A DNA stretch of 64,000 bases from JAEUOS01 sp031423955 (GTDB lineage: Bacteria; Pseudomonadota; Gammaproteobacteria; Burkholderiales; JAEUOS01). The stretch spans positions 1 to 64,000 of the forward strand of contig JANPGJ010000036.1 of assembly GCA_031423955.1 (NCBI GenBank), read 5' to 3'. The notes beneath the pieces were generated by a model, which was given only the letters and a program-made list of their open reading frames with translations, ran no database searches and was not told the DNA's origin. Below are positions 8,787 to 17,962 of the stretch, in pieces. The stretch's first letter is position 1. Every line of letters starts with the position of its first letter. The position numbers and the translations under genes are program-made.

Positions 8787-8798
8787 GCGGAACGCCCA

Positions 8799-9581
8799 GT
8801 GCTGCAGTGGGATCTGTTGGGTGAAACCAGAGTCAGGTTCGTAGCCGGACCTGATGCGTCCCTCGTCTGGGCGAGTGCCGCAATCGGCGCCTGCACGCTG
8901 CCGCTGGTGATGCACGATTTCCGGCGCGCAGCAGTGCTCGGCAACGCAACCCTGCTGATGGCGGGGCGGCGCCCCGTGCTGCTGACCGCCGCGCATGTAT
9001 TCGACACCGGCGCGCGCCTGGGCAATCTGATGATTCCGCTGCCTGGCGGGCGTGGCTTCGCGTCACTCGCCGCGGCGTGTCTGGCGCGCAGCCGCAGCGT
9101 GGATATCGCCGTGATTGATATCAGCGGCGTGGCCGGAGTGGACGAACTGGTGAGTGGAATGCGCGCGGCGCCATTGTCGCGTGCGCGGCTGGACCGGTCA
9201 CGGCGTGCGCGAACGCCACGACACGGGCGCGCGCGGGTCATGGTGTCAGGCTATCCGGCCGCACTGAGCCGCTTCGAACGGGGCTGGCTGGCGGCGCGCC
9301 GTTTCACTTTACTGACCGATCGGCACCATGAAACCGCCGCGATACATTGCCCTGCCGACCGCTTTTTCGGTTACGGCCGGGTCGCCAGGCGGCATGACGG
9401 CGTCGCCATTCACACACCGGAACTTGACGGCATGAGCGGGGCAGGCATCTGGGTGCTTGAGGGGGCCGCCGACGATGGCGCGGTCAGTCTGCGCCTCGAT
9501 GCGGTGCAGTCGGCGTACGTTCATGGACGCTATTTGCGCGGGCATGACATCGGCGCTGCGGCGGAACTGTTTGGGCCCTGA
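8799..9581 (+). CDS. Trypsin-fold (S1-like) serine protease, cytoplasmic
   Basis: 260 residues from GTG 8799 with AGGCGG upstream that overlaps the end of the AAA+ gene. A complete chymotrypsin-type triad is visible: His66 in LLTAAHVFD, Asp102 in SVDIAVID and Ser213 in GMSGAGIW, in the right order and spacing for a small S1 domain. No signal peptide or membrane helix is apparent, so the product should stay in the cytoplasm, which is unusual for this fold. No PDZ domain, unlike DegP. Very tight coupling with the Lon-like AAA+ gene suggests a functional pair. The protein could instead be a degenerate protease, but all three residues are present. Confidence 0.78.
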   Translation: MLQWDLLGETRVRFVAGPDASLVWASAAIGACTLPLVMHDFRRAAVLGNATLLMAGRRPVLLTAAHVFDTGARLGNLMIPLPGGRGFASLAAACLARSRSVDIAVIDISGVAGVDELVSGMRAAPLSRARLDRSRRARTPRHGRARVMVSGYPAALSRFERGWLAARRFTLLTDRHHETAAIHCPADRFFGYGRVARRHDGVAIHTPELDGMSGAGIWVLEGAADDGAVSLRLDAVQSAYVHGRYLRGHDIGAAAELFGP

Positions 9582-9634
9582 CGCGCGGCAGGCCTGCGCA
9601 ATCGCCGGCACGAGCGCCGGGTTATGATCCGCCG

Positions 9635-10255
9635 ATGAAAGTCCGATCGTCCGGCGCCAAGGCTTCCGGCGCGCAAAGCCAGGTGCGTGTCATCGGCGGT
9701 CAATGGCGCAGACGTATCCTGAAATTTCCGCCAGTACCCGGTTTGCGCCCGACCCCGGATCGGGTGCGCGAGACCCTGTTCAACTGGCTTGGCCAGGACC
9801 TTACCGGGATGCGCTGTCTCGACCTGTTCGCCGGTAGCGGAGCTCTCGCGTTCGAAGCCTTGTCGCGCAATGCGCGTGAAGTGGTGATGGTCGAAAGCGA
9901 CGCCAGGGTGCGGGCCGCCCTGGCGGCGTCCGCAGCGTTGCTCGATTGCGGCAACCGGGCTCGGGTCGGAGGGACCGATGCGCTACAATTTTTGGTTTCC
10001 GGCAAAGGCGAATTCGACCTCGTATTTCTCGATCCGCCATTCAATCAGGGCTGGCTTGCGCGTCTGTGGCCGCGGGTCGGTGAACTGGCTATGCCGGGTG
10101 GCGCGATCTACATTGAGTCGGAGTTCGAGTTCACGCCGCCGTCGCCATGGCAGACATGGAAGTCGGGGCGGGCAGGCGCGGTGCATTTCCAGTTGGCGCG
10201 GCGGGCAGCGCAAACACCGGTTGAAAACGGCGAGGCGCAGCACGATGACCAGTAG
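9635..10255 (+). CDS. rsmD: 16S rRNA (guanine(966)-N(2))-methyltransferase RsmD
   Basis: 206 residues, full length. It methylates G966 of 16S rRNA using S-adenosylmethionine. The family signature is clear: VRVIGGQWRRRIL (~19-31), RPTPDRVRETLFNWL (~38-52), the SAM-binding LDLFAGSGALAFEALSR (~62-78) and catalytic FLDPPFN (~130-136). ATG at 9635. Lies upstream of coaD, its usual neighbour. Confidence 0.96.
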   Translation: MKVRSSGAKASGAQSQVRVIGGQWRRRILKFPPVPGLRPTPDRVRETLFNWLGQDLTGMRCLDLFAGSGALAFEALSRNAREVVMVESDARVRAALAASAALLDCGNRARVGGTDALQFLVSGKGEFDLVFLDPPFNQGWLARLWPRVGELAMPGGAIYIESEFEFTPPSPWQTWKSGRAGAVHFQLARRAAQTPVENGEAQHDDQ

Positions 10256-10405
10256 AGCAGTAGCGGGGCGGGGCCAACGGATTGCCGTTTTTTCGCCAGT
10301 GGTGTCAAAACAGTTTGTTTCGAATGCGCAGGCGGTGATTGACCGCTACGCGACGTATTTCCGCAAGCGCTGCGCGACTTGCAACCACAAACCAGGGGTT
10401 GGAAC

Positions 10406-10909
10406 ATGAATGAATTCAAGGTGCGGGCGGTCTATCCGGGAACTTTCGACCCCCTGACACGCGGCCATGAGGACCTGTTCCGGCGAGCCGCGAAGCTGTA
10501 TCACGAAGTGGTGATCGGGGTTGCCGACAGCCGCTCGAAGCGGCCGATGTTCACCCTGGACGAACGCATGCAACTCGCGCGCGAGGCCCTGGCCGACGTG
10601 CCCAATCTGCGCATCGAAGTATTTCGCGGCCTGCTGGTGAATTTCGTCAAGGAGCACAAGGCGCAGGTGATCCTGCGCGGCTTGCGCGCGGTTTCCGATT
10701 TCGACTACGAGTTTCAGCTGGCCGGCATGAACCGCCAGTTGATGCCCGAGGCGGAGACGGTGTTCATGACGCCGTCCGAGCAATACCAGTACGTCTCGGC
10801 CACGCTGGTGCGCGAGATCGCGACCCTGGGTGGCGACGTGACCAAGTTCGTGTCGCCATCGGTGAAGCGGCGGCTGGACGAAAAACTGGCCAAGACACCA
10901 CGCGAATGA
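10406..10909 (+). CDS. coaD: Phosphopantetheine adenylyltransferase
   Basis: 167 residues from ATG 10406 (MNEFKVRAVYPG); the frame is open to 10379 but family N-termini match 10406. CoaD joins 4'-phosphopantetheine and ATP to make dephospho-CoA, the fourth step of CoA synthesis. The nucleotidyltransferase motif GTFDPLTRGHEDL holds the (T/H)xGH box (~11-23); the adenylate-binding ISSTxxR-type motif appears as VSATLVREIA (~131-140). Follows rsmD after a 150-base gap in which no gene is seen. Confidence 0.97.
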   Translation: MNEFKVRAVYPGTFDPLTRGHEDLFRRAAKLYHEVVIGVADSRSKRPMFTLDERMQLAREALADVPNLRIEVFRGLLVNFVKEHKAQVILRGLRAVSDFDYEFQLAGMNRQLMPEAETVFMTPSEQYQYVSATLVREIATLGGDVTKFVSPSVKRRLDEKLAKTPRE

Positions 10910-10937
10910 ACGCCCGCGGCTCTTCGCTCGAATCGAC

Positions 10938-11192
10938 ATGGCGCTGACCATCACCGATCGCTGCATCAATTGCGATTTGTGCGAGCCGGAATGTCCGAAT
11001 CAGGCGATCGCAATGGGTGCGGAGATCTACGAAATCGACCCGGCACTCTGTACCGAGTGCGTCGGCCACTACGACAAGCCGCAATGTCGCGCGGTGTGCC
11101 CGGTCGATTGCATTCCGCTGCATCCGGATTTTTCCGAGACCCAAGCGCAGTTGCATGCGAAATTCCTGCGATTGACAGCGACCCCGCCGTAG
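10938..11192 (+). CDS. YfhL family 4Fe-4S dicluster ferredoxin
   Basis: 84 residues with two cysteine clusters: CINCDLCEPECPN (~9-21) and CTECVGHYDKPQCRAVCP (~38-55), the longer second loop being characteristic of the YfhL/Alvin-type ferredoxins. Binds two [4Fe-4S] clusters and carries electrons in the cytoplasm; the physiological partner is not known. Usual downstream neighbour of coaD in beta- and gammaproteobacteria. ATG 10938. Confidence 0.93.
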   Translation: MALTITDRCINCDLCEPECPNQAIAMGAEIYEIDPALCTECVGHYDKPQCRAVCPVDCIPLHPDFSETQAQLHAKFLRLTATPP

Positions 11193-11296
11193 CGGTTCGT
11201 CCGCACACCGCAAAGGCTTGGCAGTTCCTTCCCGCTTCTTGACGGTCGCTGCGAATCCCGGGCTGGAGTCGGTGGCGCACACCGGCCGACCGGCCG

Positions 11297-13282
11297 CTAC
11301 AACGACAGGTCGAACCCGGTTGCGTCTTCCTCGTCGCGCTCGAGCATGTTCTGGTCGAGCATGGCCTCGATTTCGAGGCGCAGGTTGTCAAGGCTTAGCA
11401 CCTGCGATGTCATCTGGCGTTCGGTTTGGTCCAGTTCGTCTATCCGCTCTTCGAGCGAGTCGGTGGCCTGATGAATCCGCTTCAGGGACTCGAGCCTGCG
11501 CTTGAGCACCTGCTGCCGTTCCTTGATCTGTCCTTCCAGCGGGTTCATCACGGCTTTCAGCCAGCCCTCGGTGTCGCGATTGGCGATTTCGAAGGCGACC
11601 TGGATACGCGAGGCGATGACGTCGAAAAAGCGGCGCGTAAGGGTGCGCTCGTAGTGCGTGATCAGGGAAAGGGTGCCGAAGCGGCGGTTGAAACTGTCTT
11701 CGACACGGCCCAGTTCGACCAGGTAGCGATGCATCGAGAACGCCTGCGGCATCGCCAGCTTGAGCTTGAAATCCTCGGAGAAGCGCATGTACATCGCGGC
11801 CATCATCTCGGTGATCTCGGCGACGATGCGATTCGAGGTTTCCAGCAGCAGGCGGTTGTGGGTGAAAAAGCTGCGCATGGCTTCGATCATGCCCGCCGAG
11901 AAGGTGGCGGCATTGATGGCTTCCCGGGTTTTCGCGACCTGCGCGTCATAGGCATCACGGCCGAGGTGCGCGAACAGCGTGTTGGTGTTGCGGGCCAGCA
12001 CGCTGCGAACGGCCGAGAACTGCATCAGGCCGCGTTCGAACTGTTCCTTCTCGAGCTTGACCTTGCCGAGCATGGATTGCATCATGCCCTGGTTCTTGCC
12101 CCGCAGGCCGCCGAGTTCTTCCAGTTGCTCCTTGACGTTGCCGACCCGGGCCGCCAACAATGCCTGGGCGGCGCCGACGATGTCGCGCATCTCGTCGGTG
12201 ACGAAATCCCGCACGATGTCCTGTTTTGCCGGAATCACTTCGTGCGACAGGGCGGTTTCGAGCCTTGGCAGCCTGCTTCTGGCCAGCAGTTCCGGATCGT
12301 TGTGGATCTTCCCGACCAGTCCCTTCTGCGCCGAGATCGGAAACACGTTGGTGTCCGGCAAGCCTAGTGTGGCGGCGACCTGGCCGACCTGGCGCGCGAT
12401 CTCGGCATCGACCTCCTGCGGTATCTTGAGTTCATCCCACATGCTGTCGATCTTGTTGAGGACGGCAATCCGTCCGCGGCCGGAGCCGCCGGCACCCGAG
12501 GAACCGATATGCTCGCGCCAGATCTGGATATCGGACTTGGTGACCCCGGTATCGGCGGCAAGGATGAACAGCACGGCATGTGCGTTCGGGATCAGATTGA
12601 GTGTGAGCTCGGGTTCCGCCCCGATCGCGTTCAAGCCCGGTGTGTCCAGGATCACCAGGCCTTGCGCGAGCAACGGATGCGGAAAATTGATGATGGCATG
12701 GCGCCAGGCCGGAATCTCCACCGTGCCGTCGGCGGCGACCGTGGCGCGCGCATCAGGGTCTTTCTCGTCAAACAGGCCGTACTGGCGCGCGACCGACACG
12801 CGAACCCGCTTGGTCTGGCTCACCTGTTTGAAGGCTTCAAGCATGGCATCGCCCGAGCTGGTGTCGAGCGCGAACACGGTCCATTGGTCCGGATACTGCT
12901 TGCATTCGGCAACGCTTGTCGTCTGCCCCCGGGTCTCGATCGGCAGCAGTCGCATCTGCGGCGGCTCGCCGTCGTTGTAAAGTAGTTCGGTCGGGCACAT
13001 CGTGGTGCGCCCGGCCGATGAGGGCAGGATGCGGCGCCCATAATCGGCGAAGAAAATGGCATTGATCAGTTCGGACTTGCCGCGCGAGAATTCGGCGACG
13101 AAGGCGATCGAGAGCTTGTCGTCCGCAAGCCGGTCGAGCACGCGCTGGATACGGGTGATGCCCTGTACATCGGCAATGCCGTTTTCGCTCATCCAGTCGC
13201 GAAAACGCATGATCGCCTGGCCGAGCGCGAAGCGCCACGAACTGTAGAGTTGAAAGCGTTCGACGAGGTTGACGCTGTTCAT
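11297..13282 (-). CDS. Large dynamin-like GTPase
   Basis: 661 residues with an N-terminal GTPase domain of the bacterial dynamin-like family. G1 is AEFSRGKS (63-70), G3 DTPGL (213-217) and G4 NKID (276-279); a conserved threonine pair in SSAGRTTMCPTE (~88-99) would be switch I (G2). The remaining ~370 residues are strongly helical with long coiled-coil stretches (about 390-430 and 590-640), as expected of a dynamin stalk. No membrane helix is evident. Bacterial relatives remodel or repair membranes; the role here is not known. It lies 123 bases downstream of mutM, same strand, and converges with the ferredoxin gene. Confidence 0.85.
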   Translation of the reverse strand: MNSVNLVERFQLYSSWRFALGQAIMRFRDWMSENGIADVQGITRIQRVLDRLADDKLSIAFVAEFSRGKSELINAIFFADYGRRILPSSAGRTTMCPTELLYNDGEPPQMRLLPIETRGQTTSVAECKQYPDQWTVFALDTSSGDAMLEAFKQVSQTKRVRVSVARQYGLFDEKDPDARATVAADGTVEIPAWRHAIINFPHPLLAQGLVILDTPGLNAIGAEPELTLNLIPNAHAVLFILAADTGVTKSDIQIWREHIGSSGAGGSGRGRIAVLNKIDSMWDELKIPQEVDAEIARQVGQVAATLGLPDTNVFPISAQKGLVGKIHNDPELLARSRLPRLETALSHEVIPAKQDIVRDFVTDEMRDIVGAAQALLAARVGNVKEQLEELGGLRGKNQGMMQSMLGKVKLEKEQFERGLMQFSAVRSVLARNTNTLFAHLGRDAYDAQVAKTREAINAATFSAGMIEAMRSFFTHNRLLLETSNRIVAEITEMMAAMYMRFSEDFKLKLAMPQAFSMHRYLVELGRVEDSFNRRFGTLSLITHYERTLTRRFFDVIASRIQVAFEIANRDTEGWLKAVMNPLEGQIKERQQVLKRRLESLKRIHQATDSLEERIDELDQTERQMTSQVLSLDNLRLEIEAMLDQNMLERDEEDATGFDLSL

Positions 13283-13405
13283 GCGGCTCGGGTCCCGGAA
13301 CAGATTGCACGGCCTGGGATTGGCCGCAACGCAAGCCGGAAACCCGGATTCGCGCCAGAAATTATCGCATGCGATTCGCCGGTCAAGCCTGGCGGGCGCG
13401 TGCGC

Positions 13406-14239
13406 TCAGGATTGGCACCTGGTGCAATAGAACGTCGACCGCTGGCCCATGACCACGCGGCGAATCGGCGCCCGGCAAATTCGGCAGGCTTCGCCTGCGC
13501 GATCGTAGACAAAGTATTCGAGCTGAAAATAGCCCGGGCCATCACTGCTGGAAAAATTGCGCAATGTACTGCCTCCCTTGGCGATGGCGGCTGACAGGAC
13601 CGCGCGAATTTCGGGCACCAGCCGCTGATAGCGCGTCAGGCTGATGCGGCCGGCCGCGGTTTTCGGGTTGATGCGTGCGCGAAACAGCGACTCGCTGGCG
13701 TAAATGTTGCCGACCCCGACCACGATATCGCCGGCCAGCAGGGTTTGCTTGATGCTGGCGCCGCGCCTGCGCGTGGCGCGATACAGCATTTCCGGCGTGA
13801 AGTCCGGCGTCAGCGGCTCCACACCAAGGGAAGCCAGCAGCGGATGTGCGGCGACCGGGCCGGCGGTGGCCGGATGCCAGAGGATGGCGCCGAAGCGCCG
13901 CGGGTCGGTCAGGCGCAGAACGGTGCTTCCCGCGTGCAAGTCAAAATGTTCATGCCTGGCCGGTGGCGTGCCGGGATCCACGAAACGCAGCGAACCGGAC
14001 ATGCCCAGATGCAGGATCAGCCAGCCGCGTCTGATCCGACCTGCGGCGCAGTCGAGCAGCAGGTATTTGCCGCGCCGGCCGACGCCGGTGATGACGAGTC
14101 CCTTGAGGATTGCGGGCAGGCCGGGATCGACTGGCCAGCGCATGCGCAGGTCGCGAATCTCGGCGCCGGCTATGCCTCGTCCTTCCAGCAGCGGGGCAAT
14201 GCCGCGCCGCGTGACTTCCACCTCCGGGAGTTCGGGCAT
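13406..14239 (-). CDS. mutM: Formamidopyrimidine-DNA glycosylase MutM/Fpg
   Basis: 277 residues, full length. It excises 8-oxoguanine and formamidopyrimidines and has AP-lyase activity. The N-terminus MPELPEVEVTRRGI supplies the catalytic Pro2 and Glu3 after Met removal; Lys is present in GKYLLLD (~57-63). The H2TH region VGVGNIYASESLFRA (~168-182) and the C-terminal zinc finger with cysteines in CRICRAP and FYCTRCQ (~250-276) are intact. Leftward, divergent from the TPR lipoprotein gene. Confidence 0.97.
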   Translation of the reverse strand: MPELPEVEVTRRGIAPLLEGRGIAGAEIRDLRMRWPVDPGLPAILKGLVITGVGRRGKYLLLDCAAGRIRRGWLILHLGMSGSLRFVDPGTPPARHEHFDLHAGSTVLRLTDPRRFGAILWHPATAGPVAAHPLLASLGVEPLTPDFTPEMLYRATRRRGASIKQTLLAGDIVVGVGNIYASESLFRARINPKTAAGRISLTRYQRLVPEIRAVLSAAIAKGGSTLRNFSSSDGPGYFQLEYFVYDRAGEACRICRAPIRRVVMGQRSTFYCTRCQS

Positions 14240-14345
14240 GTTTATGCGTGTGTTTGCTGTGGTGCTTGCGTCGCGCTGCTGTAATATCGTGCAAGTCGGG
14301 TCGAACTATACCGACTGGCAGTTCTGCTGACGAGATGAGAATGCG

Positions 14346-16139
14346 ATGATCCGGAAACCTACGACCGCCACCGCGGTTTGTCTGCTTTTGCTTCTTGGCG
14401 CCTGCGCGCAACCGCCGAAGGCTCCCGAGCCGCAGGCGACGCCGACGGTCGCGCGGACCGCACCACCCCTCCTTGCCCAGGCGGCCGCGCCGCGCGTGCT
14501 GCGCAGCCAGCCGGGCAGCCCGTCGGCAACCCCGCCGCAAAACCTGCCTGGAATCGAACTCACGCCGGGCCTGTTGTATGAGTTGCTGGCTGCGGAAATT
14601 GCCGGCCAGCGCGGCGCTTCGACGATTTCACTGGCCAAGTATCTGGAACTTGCGCAACGCACCCGCGACCCGCGCATCGCCCAGCGTGCAGTCGAGATCG
14701 CGTTCTACGAGCGCAACAACGAAAAAGCGCTGGAGGCGGCACGCATCTGGGTGGTGGCCGATCCGCAAAACATGGACGCCCGCCAGACCCTCGCGGGCCT
14801 GCTCATCGCGTCGGGATCGAGCGAAGAGGCGTACCCGCATCTGGAACGACTGCTGTCGGCGCGGTCGACCAATGTGGCGGAAGGGTTTCTGCAGTTCAAT
14901 CGGCTGTTGTCGCGTGGTGGTGATCACAAGGCCACGCTGTCGATCATCCAGCGCCTGGCGGCGCTGCACCCGGACGTCGCCGAGGCGCACGGGTCGGTGG
15001 CACAGGCCGCAGCCAATGCCGGCGAGGATGAACTGGCCATCCGCGAGGCCCGGATCGCCAGCAGGCTCAAGCCCGAATGGGAGTTTCCGCCGCTGCTGGC
15101 CGCACAATTGCTGTCCAAGCGATCGCCCGCCGAAGCGACTGCTGAATTGCGCGCCTATTTACAGAAAAATCCAGGTTCGTCCGAAGCGCGCATGGCCTAT
15201 GCCAGGGCGCTGGTAGGCGAGAAAAAGTACGCTGAGGCGCGCGTCGAGTTCCAGCGCATCGAACGCGAATTCCCGAACAACGGCGATGTACTCTACGCGC
15301 TGGGACTGCTGGCGCTGGACGCGAAGGACTACGCGAGTGCCGAATCGTCGCTCAAGCGCCTGCTCGGGCAGCAGCCGCGAGACCCCAATCTAGTGTATTT
15401 GTACCTGGGCCAGGTCGCCGAGGAACAGAAGAAATTCGCCGAGGCGCGCGCCCGCTACGGCGAAGTCGGCCGTGGCGACCAGTATTTCACCGCGCAGAGC
15501 CGGATTGCACGCAGTTTCGCCAAGGAAGGCCGGATCGCCGATGGGCGCTCGCATCTGCAGTCGCTGGTGGCGGTGTCGAATGATCAGCGTGTGCAGATCA
15601 TTCTGGCCGAGGCGCAGATGTTGCGCGAGGCCAACGAGAACCGCGCGGCGTTTGAGGTGCTTGAGAAGGGGCTCGAGCGTCTTCCCAACCATCCGGACCT
15701 GCTCTACGATTTCGCGATGGCGGCCGAAAAGGTCGAGCGCATGGACCTCCTGGAGGCGAACCTGAAAAAGGTGATCCAGTTGAAGCCGGATCACGCGCAC
15801 GCCTATAACGCACTCGGTTATTCCCTGGCCGATCGCAATGAACGCCTGTCGGAAGCGCGCGAATTGATCGAGAAGGCGCTCAAGATGGCGCCCGATGACG
15901 CCATGATCATCGACAGCATGGGTTGGGTCATGTATCGATTGGGTGATCTGCAGCGTGCGGCCGAACTGCTGATGCGCGCATACGCACTGATGCCGGATGC
16001 GGAGATTGGCGCGCACCTGGGCGAGGTCCTGTGGAAGCAGGGCCGTGTGGCGGAAGCCGAGCGCGTCTGGCGCGAAGCCACGGCACGTGCGCCCGACAAT
16101 GAAACGCTCAGAAGCACGATCAAGCGGTTCAAGCCTTGA
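14346..16139 (+). CDS. TPR-repeat outer-membrane lipoprotein
   Basis: 597 residues. Signal peptide with lipobox LLGAC gives a lipid-modified Cys20, followed by a Pro/Ala-rich linker. From about residue 60 on the protein is a long array of tetratricopeptide repeats, seen as recurring motifs such as GDVLYALGLLALDAKDYASA and AHAYNALGYSLADRNERLSE; roughly a dozen repeats. Likely a periplasmic-facing scaffold anchored in the outer membrane. The gene overlaps lolB by 4 bases and this TPR-lolB-ispE order is common in betaproteobacteria, which suggests a link to outer-membrane assembly, but no function is established. Confidence 0.88.
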   Translation: MIRKPTTATAVCLLLLLGACAQPPKAPEPQATPTVARTAPPLLAQAAAPRVLRSQPGSPSATPPQNLPGIELTPGLLYELLAAEIAGQRGASTISLAKYLELAQRTRDPRIAQRAVEIAFYERNNEKALEAARIWVVADPQNMDARQTLAGLLIASGSSEEAYPHLERLLSARSTNVAEGFLQFNRLLSRGGDHKATLSIIQRLAALHPDVAEAHGSVAQAAANAGEDELAIREARIASRLKPEWEFPPLLAAQLLSKRSPAEATAELRAYLQKNPGSSEARMAYARALVGEKKYAEARVEFQRIEREFPNNGDVLYALGLLALDAKDYASAESSLKRLLGQQPRDPNLVYLYLGQVAEEQKKFAEARARYGEVGRGDQYFTAQSRIARSFAKEGRIADGRSHLQSLVAVSNDQRVQIILAEAQMLREANENRAAFEVLEKGLERLPNHPDLLYDFAMAAEKVERMDLLEANLKKVIQLKPDHAHAYNALGYSLADRNERLSEARELIEKALKMAPDDAMIIDSMGWVMYRLGDLQRAAELLMRAYALMPDAEIGAHLGEVLWKQGRVAEAERVWREATARAPDNETLRSTIKRFKP

Positions 16140-16774
16140 CGCTGGCGGTCGGGTTTTTGCCCGCACGGCGAAGCCCGAGGCGCGCGCCGCGGTTTGGCTG
16201 TTTGGTGGCGGCGGCAATGGTCGTCGCCTGCACGACAACGCCACCGGCGCCGCGCCCGGACAGCGAAACGGCGGCCGAACAGTCGATCGTCGATGCCTCG
16301 TTCAGTATCGAAGGCAGGGTGTCGGTGGTCTATGGCAGCGATAGTCTGGCAGGCAAGATGGCGTGGGACCACCGCCCCGCGCGTGACGAGATAAGCCTTG
16401 CCTCGCCGCTCGGCAATCAACTCGCGTTGATTGTTCGCGATGATACCGGCGTCGTATTGACCGACAGTCGGCAACAGCAGTTTCGCGCCAATGATGCCGA
16501 GGCGCTGACTGAGCAGCAACTGGGCTGGCGCTTGCCGCTCGCCGGCTTGACCGACTGGGTGCGGGCACGCGCAACGGTTGCCGGAGTCACGCGGCGCGAC
16601 GCCGCTGGTCGCCTGATTGGCTTGAGCGAGGCCGGCTGGGAAATCGAATTCTCGTATGAAAGTGACGCGGCACGCCAACCGCGGCGCCTGGTGATGCGCT
16701 ACATGCGCGCCGAGCGCCCGTTGGAGATCCGCCTGTTGATTGACAGCCGGTTGCCGGCGTCGCCAGGATCCTGA
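16136..16774 (+). CDS. lolB: Outer-membrane lipoprotein insertion factor LolB
   Basis: 212 residues. LolB accepts lipoproteins from LolA and inserts them in the outer membrane; it is itself a lipoprotein. A hydrophobic segment ends in VVAC (Cys32) followed by a Thr/Pro-rich linker. The mature part has LolB features: FSIEGRVSVVYG (~57-68), GKMAWDH (~73-79), SPLGNQLALI (~90-99) and the LPLAGLTDWVRA stretch (~134-145). The start is TTG at 16136, overlapping the TGA of the TPR gene; no better in-frame ATG precedes the lipobox, so TTG is accepted with some doubt. Confidence 0.9.
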   Translation: MTLAVGFLPARRSPRRAPRFGCLVAAAMVVACTTTPPAPRPDSETAAEQSIVDASFSIEGRVSVVYGSDSLAGKMAWDHRPARDEISLASPLGNQLALIVRDDTGVVLTDSRQQQFRANDAEALTEQQLGWRLPLAGLTDWVRARATVAGVTRRDAAGRLIGLSEAGWEIEFSYESDAARQPRRLVMRYMRAERPLEIRLLIDSRLPASPGS

Positions 16775-16782
16775 GGTTCGCA

Positions 16783-17658
16783 ATGTGCGATTCCAGGTTT
16801 CCCGCCCCGGCCAAGCTCAATCTTTTCCTGCATGTCGTGGGCCGGCGGGCGGATGGCTATCACCTGCTCGAATCGGTGTTCCAGTTGCTCGATTTCGGCG
16901 ATACGCTCGACATCCGGGTTCGCGCGGATGGCGCGTTGCGACGCACCCTTGACCTGCCTGGCATCGCATTGGCCGATGATCTGGTGATGCGCGCCGCGCA
17001 GTTGCTAAAGCAGCATGGCGGCAGCCGCCTGGGCGCCGATATCGCTGTCACCAAGCGAATTCCGATTGGCGGCGGGCTTGGCGGCGGCAGTTCGGATGCC
17101 GCGACCGCGCTGCTTGCGCTCAATCGCCTCTGGCAGCTCGATCTGCCCCGGGTTGAACTGGCCCGCTTGGGACTTGCGCTCGGCGCTGATGTACCGTTCT
17201 TCATTTTCGGCCGCAACGCCTTTGCCCGCGGCATTGGCGAGGAACTGGTTGGCATTGACCTGCCCGCGCGCTGGTATGCGGTCATTGCGCCCGGGTGTTC
17301 GGTCCCCACGGCGCAGGTGTTTGCTGCGGCCGATTTGACCCGAAACTCCAAATCTGTCAAAATAGAAGACTTTCATGCCGGTGCATGTTCGTTTCCGGGA
17401 AGCTTGTTCCGCAATGACCTTGAACCGGTGGTGGGCAGGCAGTTCGCGGCGGTAAGGCAGGCGCTTGGCTGGCTGCGTGGATTCGACCCTGGCGCCGTTG
17501 TCACGGCGCGCATGTCGGGTTCCGGAGCGTGCGTTTTCGCCGGTTTTGCGTTGCGCGATCAGGCGCAGGCGGTAGTCGATGGTTTGCCAGCGGATTGGCG
17601 CGGGTTTGTTGCCGCCGGGCTTGGCGTGCACCCGTTGATGGCGTATGCCAGAGACTGA
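16783..17658 (+). CDS. ispE: 4-diphosphocytidyl-2-C-methyl-D-erythritol kinase
   Basis: 291 residues. IspE phosphorylates CDP-methylerythritol in the MEP isoprenoid pathway. The GHMP-kinase motifs are complete: PAPAKLNLFLHVVGRRADGY (~7-26), the ATP loop PIGGGLGGGSSDAATALL (~88-105) and the third motif ARMSGSGACVFAGF (~246-259). ATG 16783 has GAGG upstream. Nine bases after lolB, so cotranscribed. Confidence 0.97.
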   Translation: MCDSRFPAPAKLNLFLHVVGRRADGYHLLESVFQLLDFGDTLDIRVRADGALRRTLDLPGIALADDLVMRAAQLLKQHGGSRLGADIAVTKRIPIGGGLGGGSSDAATALLALNRLWQLDLPRVELARLGLALGADVPFFIFGRNAFARGIGEELVGIDLPARWYAVIAPGCSVPTAQVFAAADLTRNSKSVKIEDFHAGACSFPGSLFRNDLEPVVGRQFAAVRQALGWLRGFDPGAVVTARMSGSGACVFAGFALRDQAQAVVDGLPADWRGFVAAGLGVHPLMAYARD

Positions 17659-17814
17659 GGGTGGGCTATTTGCAAGTGCTTGCTTTGCTTGAAGTTGTGG
17701 GATGTTGCTTGAATTCGGGTTTTGCGCGGACGGATATCGCGTTCGGGCGGGTGGGTCGGAAGCGACCCGCGAGGTAGGTCCGGAGCGAAGTTCGGCCGGT
17801 CAGAGTTTCACGGA

Positions 17815-17891
17815 TGGGGAATCGCCAAGCTGGTTAAGGCACCGGATTTTGATTCCGGCATTCCAAGGTTCGAATCCTTGTTCCCCAGCCA
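17815..17891 (+). tRNA. tRNA-Gln (anticodon UUG)
   Basis: 77 bases including an encoded CCA. The acceptor stem TGGGGAA pairs with TTCCCCA; D arm GCCAAGCTGGTTAAGGC; anticodon arm CCGGA-TTTTGAT-TCCGG with TTG at positions 34-36; T arm CAAGG-TTCGAAT-CCTTG. All arms pair. Placed between ispE and prs, a common betaproteobacterial arrangement. Confidence 0.97.
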
Positions 17892-17962
17892 CATATTTCT
17901 TTACCTGATGTGCGGGCGGTACACCGGCCGTTAACGCAGCGGCTTTCTAGCGGTTTGGTGCC

